Source of the DNA: Hyphomicrobiaceae bacterium
Lineage (GTDB): Bacteria > Pseudomonadota > Alphaproteobacteria > Rhizobiales > Devosiaceae
Direction of reading: 5' to 3'
Assembly: GCA_020638065.1 (NCBI GenBank)
Contig: JACKJG010000008.1
Location: 1 to 64,000, forward strand
DNA: 64,000 nt
Below the pieces are notes generated by a model. That model was not told the origin of the DNA. It did no database searches and saw nothing but the letters and a program-made list of their open reading frames with translations. The position numbers and the translations under genes were made by a program. Positions 29,838 to 37,628 of the stretch are shown here, piece after piece (position 1 is the first letter of the stretch; every line of letters begins with the position of its first letter).

Positions 29838-30809
29838 GTGGCGAACAGTGTCGACGAAAACGGGCCGCGTTTCGCCAACGTGCCGCAGAATCCGGCGCCG
29901 GAGGGCATGCGCGGCGGCTATCTTGAAACCAGCGACAAGGTGAAACTGCGCTACGCGGTCTTTCCACGCACCGATGGACCCAATCGCGGCACGATCTGCC
30001 TGCTGCAGGGGCGCACCGAATATGTTGAGAAATATTACGAGACGATCCAGGACTTCCAGAAGCGTGGCTTCATGGTCGCGACGTTCGACTGGCGTGGGCA
30101 GGGCGGCTCGGACCGGCTGATTTCCAACAAGAGCCTGGGTTTCGTGCAGCGGTTCGAGGATTACTGGACGGACCTGACAACGTTTCACGCCAGCATTCTG
30201 CTGCCGGACTGCGCACCGCCCTATTTTCTCGTCGCGCACTCGATGGGGGGCATGGTGGCCCTGATGGCGGCGGCCCGCGACCGGATGATGTTCGATCGCA
30301 TGTTTCTCAGCGCCCCGATGATCGCTGTGCCGGGCCTACCGCTGAGCGCCGCCGGCATGGCGACGCTGTTCGAGGCTGCCTGTTTTGCCGGCCTGGGGAA
30401 CATGCCACTGCCCGGCGATTTCCGTACGCCGCATCACGAGCTTTTTCCCGGCAATCCGCTGACCTCGGATTTTGAACGCTACATGCGCTCGGTGCATGTG
30501 CTCGATGCGATGCCGGAACTGGGTCTCAATAATCCCTCGATCCGCTGGGCGGCAGCGGCGGCGCGCTCTTCGGCGCGCATGGCGGCGCCCGATTTTCCGG
30601 ACCGGGTCAATGTTCCGCTGCTCATGCTGGCGGCCGCACGCGACGAGGTCGTCTCGACCCCGGCCATCGAACATATGGGCTTGCGTCTGCGCACCGGGCG
30701 GCACGCGGTGATCGCGAAGGCCAGGCACGAGCTTTTCATGGAAAACGACGCGATCCGCGGACAGGTCATGGCGGCGTTCGACGCTTTCGTGACCGAACAG
30801 AGCCGGTAG
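29838..30809 (+). CDS. Alpha/beta hydrolase, lysophospholipase (PldB)-like
   Basis: A protein of about 323 residues with the serine hydrolase fold of the lysophospholipase/monoglyceride lipase group: TICLLQGRTEYVEKYYETIQ (oxyanion side), TFDWRGQGGSDRL, nucleophile serine in LVAHSMGGMVALMAA, acid in MLAAARDEVVS and histidine in KARHELFME. No signal peptide, so cytoplasmic or peripheral. GTG 29838 is preferred over TTG 29826 because GGAG lies 6 bases before it. Likely role: release of fatty acids from lysophospholipids or similar esters; the true substrate is not visible. Confidence 0.85.
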   Translation: MANSVDENGPRFANVPQNPAPEGMRGGYLETSDKVKLRYAVFPRTDGPNRGTICLLQGRTEYVEKYYETIQDFQKRGFMVATFDWRGQGGSDRLISNKSLGFVQRFEDYWTDLTTFHASILLPDCAPPYFLVAHSMGGMVALMAAARDRMMFDRMFLSAPMIAVPGLPLSAAGMATLFEAACFAGLGNMPLPGDFRTPHHELFPGNPLTSDFERYMRSVHVLDAMPELGLNNPSIRWAAAAARSSARMAAPDFPDRVNVPLLMLAAARDEVVSTPAIEHMGLRLRTGRHAVIAKARHELFMENDAIRGQVMAAFDAFVTEQSR

Positions 30810-30811
30810 AT

Positions 30812-31609
30812 CTAGGCGTTGAAGCGTTCCAGCGCGGCCCGATGCAGTTCCGGCGTGGCGGCGGCGATGACGTGCCCGCCCTGGTCGGCGGGTTTTCCTT
30901 CGATGGTCGTAATGATGCCGCCGGCATTTTCGATGAGCGGGATCAGGGCCGCGATGTCGTAGGAATTGAGGCCAGCTTCGATCACGATATCAGCGTGGCC
31001 GGCCGCCAGGAGGCAAAAGGCGTAGCAGTCGCAACCGTAGCGGGCGAGCATGACCGATTGTTCGAGCCGTTTGTAGCGCGGTTCGAGGTCGCCGGTGAAA
31101 AGCGCTGGCGTGGTGGTGAAGAGAATGGCGCTGTCGAGTTCCGTCGTTGATTTCGTCTTGAGCGTGCGGCGTTCGCTGCCGCGTTCCCAGATCGAGTTGT
31201 CCGGCAATCCCAGAAAAAGCTCCCCGGTAAAGGGTTGGGACATGGAACCGGCAAAGTTCCTGCCCTCGAAAGAGACGCCGATCAGCGTGCCCCAGACCGG
31301 CAGGCCGGAGATGAAGGCGCGGGTACCGTCGATCGGGTCAATGGTCCAGGTGAAGGGGCTGCCGGTCTGAAGGTTCGGATGTTCCTCGCCGATAATGTTG
31401 TGGCCGGGAAATTCGACTGAAATCACCCTGCGGATGGCCAGTTCGGAATTGCGGTCGGCCTCGGTCACCGGATCGAAGCCCTTCTGGTACTTGTTGTCGA
31501 CGGCCACATTGTTGCGAAAGCGGGGCAGGGTTTCGCCGGCGGCGGCGGTGGCAGCAGCGCGCAGGGTCGCTTCCACCCGCGCGATATCGAGATCGTCTGG
31601 AAGGGTCAT
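30812..31609 (-). CDS. hisN: Histidinol-phosphatase, inositol-monophosphatase family
   Basis: A 265-residue Mg2+-dependent phosphatase. Metal-site motifs are present: DPVTEADRNSELAIR, IIGEEHPN, WTIDPIDGTRAFISGLPVWG and the later SYDIAALIPLIENAGG. This subgroup in alphaproteobacteria supplies the histidinol-phosphate phosphatase step of histidine synthesis, so I use hisN, though an inositol-phosphatase activity cannot be excluded. It overlaps the upstream amidohydrolase gene by 4 bases (ATGA), so the two are translationally coupled. Confidence 0.82.
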   Translation of the reverse strand: MTLPDDLDIARVEATLRAAATAAAGETLPRFRNNVAVDNKYQKGFDPVTEADRNSELAIRRVISVEFPGHNIIGEEHPNLQTGSPFTWTIDPIDGTRAFISGLPVWGTLIGVSFEGRNFAGSMSQPFTGELFLGLPDNSIWERGSERRTLKTKSTTELDSAILFTTTPALFTGDLEPRYKRLEQSVMLARYGCDCYAFCLLAAGHADIVIEAGLNSYDIAALIPLIENAGGIITTIEGKPADQGGHVIAAATPELHRAALERFNA

Positions 31610-32487
31610 TCAGCGGCCAGCGGTTTTTCGGCGAAGAGCGAATAGTCGAGCCGCGCCAGATGGTGCACCAGCTTGTCGATCACCTGCTTGATGGCGGTGA
31701 AATTGTCGGATTTCAGGCGGGTGCTCTCATTCATGTAGAGATGCCGGCTGATCTCGATCTGCAGGGCATGAATGCCGAAATCGGGCTTGCCGTAGGAACG
31801 GGTGATGTAGCCCCCGGCATAGGGCTTGTTGCGCACCACGTTGAGCCCGGCCTCGGAAAAGAAATTCTCGATCTCGTTGACGATGGCGCCGTCGCAGGTC
31901 GCGCCGAAGCGGTCGCCAAGCACGATGTCCGGGAGCGGACTTCGGCTGGAATTGGTGAGCTTGGGCATGGAATGGCAATCGATGAGAATGGTGACGCCGA
32001 AGCGATTCAACGTTTCGCCGATCAGCTTTTGCAGCGTGGCGTGATAGGGCCGGTAGATGCCCTCGATCCGCATCTGCGCATCGGCAAAGCTGAGGGGCTC
32101 GCGATAGATCGGTTTGTTCTCGGCGACGACCCTCGCCAGCGTTCCAAGGCCCGCAGCCACGCGCGGCGAATCGGAGTGCAGGTGCTGCGGCAGGGCCTCG
32201 TCGAACATGGCGGGATCGAGTTCGTAGGGCTCGCGGTTGACGTCGAGATAGGCGCGGGGGAACCAGGCGCGCAGGAACAGGGCGCCGAAATTGGGCGCGC
32301 GGCCGAACAATTCGTCGACATGGGTGTCTTCGGACTGGCGGATCGACATGCGGTCGAGCCGGGTCATTTTCAGAAACCGGTCCGGATAGGTCGTGCCGGA
32401 ATGGGCGGAATTGAAGACGAGCGGGGCGATCTGGCGGCGGGGACGCACCGTTTCGAAGGCAGGAGTGTCCAGAAAATCGGATTGCAC
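31606..32487 (-). CDS. N-formylglutamate amidohydrolase family protein
   Basis: About 293 residues from GTG 32487 (the open frame extends to 32607, but those residues are unlike the family). Family blocks: PLVFNSAHSGTTYPDRFLKM, EDTHVDELFG, RAYLDVNREPYELDP, ILIDCHSMPKL and ALQIEISRHLYMNE; the His/Asp/Glu residues form the zinc site. HutG-type enzymes hydrolyse N-formylglutamate at the end of histidine degradation, but the wider family includes uncertain members and no other hut gene is near. It is divergent from cpdR and coupled to hisN downstream. Confidence 0.85.
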   Translation of the reverse strand: MQSDFLDTPAFETVRPRRQIAPLVFNSAHSGTTYPDRFLKMTRLDRMSIRQSEDTHVDELFGRAPNFGALFLRAWFPRAYLDVNREPYELDPAMFDEALPQHLHSDSPRVAAGLGTLARVVAENKPIYREPLSFADAQMRIEGIYRPYHATLQKLIGETLNRFGVTILIDCHSMPKLTNSSRSPLPDIVLGDRFGATCDGAIVNEIENFFSEAGLNVVRNKPYAGGYITRSYGKPDFGIHALQIEISRHLYMNESTRLKSDNFTAIKQVIDKLVHHLARLDYSLFAEKPLAAE

Positions 32488-32636
32488 GCGCGTTCCCGGT
32501 CGATTGCGGTTGAAACAAATCAAATTGTTACCGTGCCAGATTGCCTTGCGCACCTGTTTTTGTCCATATATCTGACTAATAAGCGTGATTTGATCGCGTT
32601 TCACCACGGGAACGAACGGCGATGCCGGAGGACGGA

Positions 32637-32996
32637 ATGAAGCGGATTTTGCTGGCGGAAGACGATGCCGATATGCGTCAGTTCCTCACCCGGGCGCTGA
32701 AGAATGCCGGCTATGACGTGGTGTCGTTCGACAATGGCCGCTCGGCCTATGAGCGGCTGCGCGAGGAGCCGTTTTCGCTGCTCCTGAGCGATATCGTGAT
32801 GCCGGAAATGGACGGGATCGAACTGGCGCGGCGGGCGACGGAACTGGATCCGGACCTCAAGGTCATGTTCATCACCGGGTTTGCGGCGGTGGCCCTCAAC
32901 CCGGAAAGCGATGCGCCAAAGGAGGCTTCGGTCCTCTCCAAGCCATTCCATCTCAAGGACCTGGTCAACGAGGTCGAGCGGCTCCTGGCCGCCTGA
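32637..32996 (+). CDS. cpdR: Single-domain response regulator CpdR
   Basis: A 119-residue CheY-like receiver with no output domain. Acidic pocket EDD (residues 8-10), phosphoacceptor Asp52 in LLLSDIVMPEMDG, conserved FITGFAAVALNP and lysine in SKPFHLKDLV. This sequence pattern and the ending LLAA match CpdR, which in its unphosphorylated state links ClpXP to cell-cycle substrates such as PdeA and is itself degraded. Start ATG 32637 has a strong GGAGGACGGA upstream; an in-frame start at 32622 is less likely. Known partners (CckA-ChpT) are not in the window. Confidence 0.9.
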   Translation: MKRILLAEDDADMRQFLTRALKNAGYDVVSFDNGRSAYERLREEPFSLLLSDIVMPEMDGIELARRATELDPDLKVMFITGFAAVALNPESDAPKEASVLSKPFHLKDLVNEVERLLAA

Positions 32997-33041
32997 TTTC
33001 AACGGCGCGGCACCGGCGGCAAGACTTTCAATCTCGACCCC

Positions 33042-33071
33042 TTGACCGGCGGGGCGCTTTTATGGTCTATC
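33042..33071 (+). promoter_or_regulatory. Possible promoter of the tRNA-Val pair
   Basis: TTGACC at 33042-33047 and a weak TCTATC box at 33066-33071 with 18 bases between them. Position, about 50 bases before the first tRNA, is suitable; the -10 is poor. Confidence 0.35.
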
Positions 33072-33123
33072 GCCTTCGCTTTGGAACGGGTCTTGCCATT
33101 TGCGGGTCCGGACCTTTCAGGAT

Positions 33124-33198
33124 GGGCGTGTAGCTCAGCGGGAGAGCACTACGTTGACATCGTAGGGGTCACTGGTTCAATCCCAGTCACGCCCACCA
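33124..33198 (+). tRNA. tRNA-Val (anticodon GAC)
   Basis: A 75-base cloverleaf including encoded CCA. Acceptor arms GGGCGTG (33124-33130) and CACGCCC (33188-33194) pair perfectly; anticodon stem CTACG/CGTAG encloses TTGACAT, giving anticodon GAC at 33156-33158 (valine, GUC codons). The T arm holds GGTTCAATCCC. Confidence 0.96.
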
Positions 33199-33301
33199 TC
33201 CTTCCGGCCAGGGTTCAACCTATCGAACCGGGGCCGATTTGCGATTGTCGCGCCGCCGAACCGGATAGCCGGTTCCCCACTTTTCTGGCGGCGCTCCGGT
33301 C

Positions 33302-33376
33302 GGGTGTGTAGCTCAGCGGGAGAGCACTGCCTTCACACGGCAGGGGTCACAGGTTCAATCCCTGTCACACCCACCA
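33302..33376 (+). tRNA. tRNA-Val (anticodon CAC)
   Basis: A 75-base cloverleaf with encoded CCA. Acceptor arms GGGTGTG/CACACCC; anticodon stem CTGCC/GGCAG encloses TTCACAC, giving CAC at 33334-33336 (valine, GUG codons). It lies about 100 bases after the GAC isoacceptor and the AT-rich islet starts at its 3' end, as expected for a tRNA integration site. Confidence 0.96.
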
Positions 33377-33782
33377 TTTTTACAATAATCTAGCGCCGCA
33401 TAACGTTCGGTAGTTTATGCACCAGAAGCCTAGTGGAAGCCGGGCCTTTGCCCGCACACACGCGGATGTGGGGCCAATGTGACTGTCCGTCGGGTCCATC
33501 TAGGGGGATGCTTCTGCAGCAGGTTGCAGCGTGGCAGCCTGTTGCTCCCGCTGGGTAGATGCCCTGAGTGTCAGTCCGTTCGTAATTTGTCTTGAATGCG
33601 ACATGCGCAGATGCGACGGTCCAAACGTTAATAAAAGTTAATGATCTTCGTGGTCGGTTTGCATGAAGCGGGAAGAAGCGCAAAGCGGAATGCTTTTTCT
33701 GGCCGAACTGACTTTGAGAGCGGACTGACTCTGCATCGCTGGAAGATTTCTGGAAAAACTATCAAGATGTGAGTCACCTGAA
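33377..33782. other. Gene-poor stretch after tRNA-Val(CAC)
   Basis: About 400 bases. The first half is of normal base composition and has a minus-strand frame (33390-33683, TTG start, 97 residues, Cys/His-containing, ending KLPNVMRR) that I do not recognise and that lacks a good start; it may be a gene remnant or non-coding. The second half turns AT-richer. No terminator with a T run and no copy of the tRNA 3' end was found by eye. Confidence 0.4.
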
Positions 33783-34307
33783 ATGAAAATTGGTCGGACT
33801 GCGAAAAGAACTCCATATCGCCCATGGGCCAAGTGGAGGCAGTTAGTTTTTTTTGCGATTTTGCTGTTTCCGTCCCTTTTGGGATTACTTGTGCTCTCGA
33901 TATTTGGATCTAGCGCGGATTACCATTACTATTTTGGATACATCAATCCGAATTTTGATGTGCAGCTGCAATTGTTAAATTTCAGTCCATTTTCGTACTC
34001 ATCGAGGATTTTTCCTCTGTATTCGAATATTTGGACATTTGAGTTGTTGGTCTTTTTTACATTAGCAATAATCTTAAGCATATCGTATTTGGCAAAATTG
34101 ATTGAACTTGTAGTATCCAGATATCTGATGAGTTTAATTTGGTTTGCGATGAACGTGGTATTAACACTTGGAAATGAAAGTGTTCTAATGGGAACTGGTA
34201 GAGTAACAAGATTTTTTAGTCCGTCGTACGTTGGATTTTCGACTACGACGTTGGCTTTTTCATTTCCGTTGGCGCTATTGTATGCGAGTGCGGAACGTAG
34301 AACCTAG
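33783..34307 (+). CDS. Hypothetical membrane protein in AT-rich islet
   Basis: A 174-residue protein of unknown family. About four hydrophobic segments are visible: LVFFAILLFPSLLGLLVLSI (about 20-39), LLVFFTLAIILSISYL (about 86-101), LMSLIWFAMNVVLTL (about 114-128) and TTTLAFSFPLALLYA (about 154-168), with a basic N-terminus. Codon use is strongly AT-rich, unlike every flanking gene, which suggests recent acquisition. The Shine-Dalgarno is poor. I do not recognise it and assign no function. Confidence 0.55.
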   Translation: MKIGRTAKRTPYRPWAKWRQLVFFAILLFPSLLGLLVLSIFGSSADYHYYFGYINPNFDVQLQLLNFSPFSYSSRIFPLYSNIWTFELLVFFTLAIILSISYLAKLIELVVSRYLMSLIWFAMNVVLTLGNESVLMGTGRVTRFFSPSYVGFSTTTLAFSFPLALLYASAERRT

Positions 34308-34523
34308 GGAAATGGAAATATCGGCGGGCGGTGAAATCTTCCAAACATTAGTGGTTAGTGACGCCTTCGCCCTGTTTCCCACCATGGCTCTCACGCACTC
34401 CAGTCCTTTCTGCCATCGCAAGTGCCTCGGCAGGCTCCGGTGGCGGGATATTCACAAACGGCCAAAGCGGGATTGGACTTCGAAAAGAGCAATCAAGTTT
34501 TCGCGGCCAGTTGGAGATAGGAA
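34308..34523. other. GC-richer patch between the two islet genes
   Basis: Roughly 34360-34460 is GC-rich and unlike its AT-rich surroundings. Frames are open on both strands for 60-80 residues but none has a convincing start or known domain. It may be a remnant of a repeat or of native DNA between two inserted pieces. Confidence 0.35.
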
Positions 34524-34964
34524 ATGATAAATGCGGTGACAAAATCGATTCAATTAACGATATATGTTATTCTCATCACGTTGATCTATTCTTGCTCTGA
34601 TAGCGATAACATTGTTCGATTGATTTCAGGTCAATTTAAGGATGGTTTGGTAAAAAATAACGGAGTTATTGAATATTCTGATATTGCGACAAAATTGATC
34701 GGGGAGGGAGCCCTTATAGGCAACGTCGAAAAATTATTTGAAAACGCGGGTGTAAAAAAGTACGAGGTTATTCCTGACTCTGGCGTGAACTTCTTTGATC
34801 AAAAATACTATGGAGACAATTGTTTAAATGCGGAAGAATATCTGGTATATAGGTTTTTCACTGGATTTTTGCCAGACAAATATACGCACTTGGTGCGGAT
34901 GGCATTTGTGAATGGAAAGTTGTTTTGTATTAACGCTTCAGCATCACCTACTCCAATAGTATAG
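34524..34964 (+). CDS. Hypothetical lipoprotein in AT-rich islet
   Basis: A 146-residue protein with an N-terminal hydrophobic segment (LTIYVILITLIYS) ending in Cys24 of LIYSCSDSD, a plausible lipobox. The mature part is soluble-looking, with SGVNFFDQKYYGDNC and a conserved-looking C-terminal FVNGKLFCINA giving two more cysteines. GGAGATAGG lies just upstream of ATG 34524, a good Shine-Dalgarno. Base composition is AT-rich like the preceding membrane gene, so the two probably arrived together. No family recognised. Confidence 0.6.
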   Translation: MINAVTKSIQLTIYVILITLIYSCSDSDNIVRLISGQFKDGLVKNNGVIEYSDIATKLIGEGALIGNVEKLFENAGVKKYEVIPDSGVNFFDQKYYGDNCLNAEEYLVYRFFTGFLPDKYTHLVRMAFVNGKLFCINASASPTPIV

Positions 34965-35168
34965 TAATACTATGATGTTCGTATGCAATCGATATATTGA
35001 TATTGGCAGTAACAATGTGATGGTGAAAATGGAGATGGAATATGCAGATGCTATGTGGTGGCGTTGTGTTTCAATTTGATCGTATCATTTCCGACGGTGA
35101 TGCACCTCAAATTCAATCGCTTGCTGGTTTTGACTTGCGGCGCAAGTGAAACGAGGTCCGAGTGCGGT
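34965..35168. other. Intergenic stretch, right end of AT-rich islet
   Basis: AT-rich DNA that returns to normal composition near 35130. I see no gene, terminator or clear repeat in it. Confidence 0.5.
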
Positions 35169-35576
35169 TCAAGCCCTCCGGGCCTTGCTGCCGGCTTCGG
35201 CGAGACGGGTTTCGGCCTGTTTCTGGATGTCCCTGAGTTCGCGGATGGTGGTGGTCAGGTCGCGCTGTTGCTGTTCGAGCTTGTCTAGGCGCTGGGAGAC
35301 GAGATTGAGCAGCAGTTCGCTTTGCGACTTCTGCAGCGGGTCGGCGTCATAAAGTCCGAGATAGTCGGAAATCTCGCGCAGCGAAAAGCCGAGCCGCTTG
35401 CCGCGCAGGATCAGCATCAGCCGGGCGCGGTCGCGTTTGGAAAAGACGCGGGTGCCACCGACCCGGTTGGGCGCGATCAGGCCCTTGGCTTCGTAAAAGC
35501 GGATGGTGCGGGTGGAAATGGAGAATTCCCGCGCCAGTTCCGCGATCGAATAGAGCGGTGCATCGCTATTGGGCAT
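35169..35576 (-). CDS. MerR-family regulator of the beta-oxidation genes
   Basis: About 135 residues from ATG 35576 (a TTG at 35603 would extend it). The N-terminal MerR helix-turn-helix and wing are clear: YSIAELAREFSISTRTIRFY, EAKGLIAPNRVGGTRVFSKR, then LGFSLREISDYLGLYD. The C-terminal helix (QSELLLNLVSQRLDKLEQQQ) is the dimer coiled coil; there are no cysteines for metal or redox sensing, which fits the acyl-CoA-responsive LiuR-like group. It overlaps the end of the upstream acyl-CoA ligase by 11 bases. Probable target: the palindrome at 37545. Confidence 0.85.
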   Translation of the reverse strand: MPNSDAPLYSIAELAREFSISTRTIRFYEAKGLIAPNRVGGTRVFSKRDRARLMLILRGKRLGFSLREISDYLGLYDADPLQKSQSELLLNLVSQRLDKLEQQQRDLTTTIRELRDIQKQAETRLAEAGSKARRA

Positions 35577-37356
35577 CGTTGGTTCCCGCCTGCTTGTCGG
35601 CAATCATTTGCGCATATTCCTCGCGCAGCTCTTTCTTGGAGAGCTTGCCGATCAGGGTTTTCGGCAATTCTTCCTTGAAAATGAAATCGCGCGGCATTTC
35701 GATCTTGGAAATGCGCTCGGCGAGGAAGGTTTTCAGTTCGGCCGGCGTGGCGCTCATGCCTTCGTTGAACTTGATGAAGGCGACGGGCGCCTCGCCGCGA
35801 TATTCGTCCTTGACGCCGATGACATTGACCTCGTCGACCGCTTCATGATGCAGCAGCGCTTCCTCGATATTGCGGGGGTAGACGTTGAAGCCGGAGCAGA
35901 GGATCAGGTCCTTGATCCGGTCGACCAGGAACACGTAGCCGTCCTCATCGACATAGCCGACATCGCCGGTGCGGAAGAAGCCGTTCGAGGTCGCTTCTTT
36001 CGTGGCTTCGTCGTTCTTGTAATAGCCGGCCATGACTTGGGCGCCCTTGACCACCAGTTCGCCGCGCTCGCCGGGGGGCACTTCCTTGTCCGGATCGTCG
36101 AGATCGCGGAACTGGATATCGGTGCCTGGCAAGGGCATGCCGATCGACATGGGTTTGGAGGGCACGCGCAGGGCGGCGCAGCAAACGACCGGCGAGCATT
36201 CAGTCAGCCCGTAGCCCTCGGCCAGAAGCGCGGGGGAGACCTTTTCGAAATCATCGCGGGTTTCGCTGGGGAGCGGTGCACCACCGGAAATGGCCAGTTC
36301 GAGCGAGGAGATGATCTCCGGCCTGGTGTGGCGATTGTTGGCGATGGCGTGCAGCAAGGTGGGGACCGATGGCAGAATGTTGGGGCGCTTGCGCTGCATC
36401 AGGTCGAGAAAGGACTTGATGTCGAAACGCGGCAGCATGATCGTTTCGATGCCGTTGCTCAGCGGCACATTCATGCACACGGTCATGGCAAAGATGTGAA
36501 AGAAAGGCAGAATGGCCACGACCTTGGAGGGCGCGTAGAAGACGCCGCAGCCCCACTTGTCGATCTGGTCGACATTGGCCGAGACGTTGGCATGGGTGAG
36601 CATGGCGCCCTTGGGCAGGCCGGTGGTGCCGCCGGTATATTGTTGCACGGCGATGTCGTTGACGGGGTCGATTTCAGCGGGCGCCGGTGCGATGCCGAGA
36701 TCGATGAGCTTGTCGAACCAGCGGATCTTGTCGCGGATGGGCGAGGCGTTGATGTCGGCGAGGTCGCGGCGTTTGGCGATTGAAAACAGGGTGCGTTTGA
36801 CGACCGGCAGGGCGCTTGGAAAGCTGCAGACGATGACATGCTTGATATGGCCGCGGGCGACGAGGGCTTCGGCCTTCTCGAACACCTGGGCCAGATCGAG
36901 GGTCACCATGATGTCGGCATCGGCATTGCCGACAATATGCGAGAGCTCCCCGAGCGAATAGAGCGGGTTGCAGTTGACTACGACGGCGCCGAGCATCAGC
37001 AGGGCATAATAGGCGACCGGATAGAAGGGCGTGTTGGGCAGCAAAAGCGCGACGCGGGTGCCGTGGGTGACGCCATATTCGTTCTGCAGTGCGCCGGCGA
37101 AATTCAGGATTTGGCGCTTCAGCGTCTTGTAGTCGGTCACGGCGCCGAGGAAATCCATTGCCGGATTGTCGGGCACGCGGTCGCAGGCCGCCAGAACCTG
37201 CTCATGGATCGGCGTAACCCGGATCGGAACATTCCACTTGATGCCCTCGGGATAATTGTCGACCCATGGGCGATGCCCCTCGGCCGCGAAAGGAATCGAC
37301 AATGTCTGATCGGCGGCGGATTTTGCCTTATCCGGGTTGGCGATGGTCATGCCCAT
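35566..37356 (-). CDS. fadD: Long-chain fatty-acid-CoA ligase
   Basis: A 596-residue AMP-forming ligase that activates fatty acids with ATP and CoA for beta-oxidation. The AMP-binding motif is QQYTGGTTGLPKGAMLTH; AEGYGLTECSPVVCCAA, GELVVKGAQVMAGYYKND, FFRTGDVGYVDEDGYVFLVD and the C-terminal lysine region LPKTLIGKLSKKELR are standard. It is divergent from fadE across a 272-base gap and is followed by the overlapping merR gene. fadD is used for best match; medium-chain preference is possible. Confidence 0.9.
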   Translation of the reverse strand: MGMTIANPDKAKSAADQTLSIPFAAEGHRPWVDNYPEGIKWNVPIRVTPIHEQVLAACDRVPDNPAMDFLGAVTDYKTLKRQILNFAGALQNEYGVTHGTRVALLLPNTPFYPVAYYALLMLGAVVVNCNPLYSLGELSHIVGNADADIMVTLDLAQVFEKAEALVARGHIKHVIVCSFPSALPVVKRTLFSIAKRRDLADINASPIRDKIRWFDKLIDLGIAPAPAEIDPVNDIAVQQYTGGTTGLPKGAMLTHANVSANVDQIDKWGCGVFYAPSKVVAILPFFHIFAMTVCMNVPLSNGIETIMLPRFDIKSFLDLMQRKRPNILPSVPTLLHAIANNRHTRPEIISSLELAISGGAPLPSETRDDFEKVSPALLAEGYGLTECSPVVCCAALRVPSKPMSIGMPLPGTDIQFRDLDDPDKEVPPGERGELVVKGAQVMAGYYKNDEATKEATSNGFFRTGDVGYVDEDGYVFLVDRIKDLILCSGFNVYPRNIEEALLHHEAVDEVNVIGVKDEYRGEAPVAFIKFNEGMSATPAELKTFLAERISKIEMPRDFIFKEELPKTLIGKLSKKELREEYAQMIADKQAGTNDAQ

Positions 37357-37628
37357 TTCTGTCGTTCTCCCCTCCGACAGCCAAAACTTGCAAACTATGT
37401 CATTGAATTAACGCTAGGGTCAATTCGCTACCATTGTTTTTGACCGAAATCCGGGCGCCGGAATTGCGCGGCGGACGCTTGCGGATTAGTCTTTCGCATG
37501 GCCGTTGCGGCATCGAAACGCGGCCGCATCATGCGGAACCTTGGTTGACGTATACGTCAATCTATGGCATTGCGCGTCTGGCTGGCGGCAGACGCCTTCG
37601 CGCGGGGTTGGCCAAGAGGAGTTCAACC
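37357..37628. other. Divergent control region of the fad genes
   Basis: A 272-base gap between fadD (minus) and fadE (plus). It holds the 16-bp palindrome at 37545-37560. The fadE frame is open back to 37434 but the ribosome binding site and membrane helix support a start at 37629, leaving this stretch non-coding. Confidence 0.6.
37545..37560. promoter_or_regulatory. Perfect 16-bp palindrome, probable MerR operator
   Basis: TTGACGTATACGTCAA is a perfect inverted repeat between the divergent fadD-merR and fadE units, about 70 bases before the fadE start. The ACGT-bearing arms resemble sites described for LiuR-type MerR regulators of fatty/branched-chain acid catabolism. A TATGGC -10-like box starts 3 bases downstream, so binding would cover a promoter. 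Confidence 0.6.

Noticed and set aside
33042..33311. 89-residue frame over the first tRNA-Val
   Set aside because: It runs through the tRNA gene; translated tRNA sequence is a common false protein.
33600..33640. TTAA-N6-TTAA sequence as a CtrA box
   Set aside because: CtrA boxes need seven bases between TTAA halves; this has six, in AT-rich DNA where such matches are expected.
33390..33683. 97-residue minus-strand frame after tRNA-Val(CAC)
   Set aside because: TTG start without Shine-Dalgarno and no family I can name. I keep it only as a note in the intergenic entry; it could be a decayed gene.
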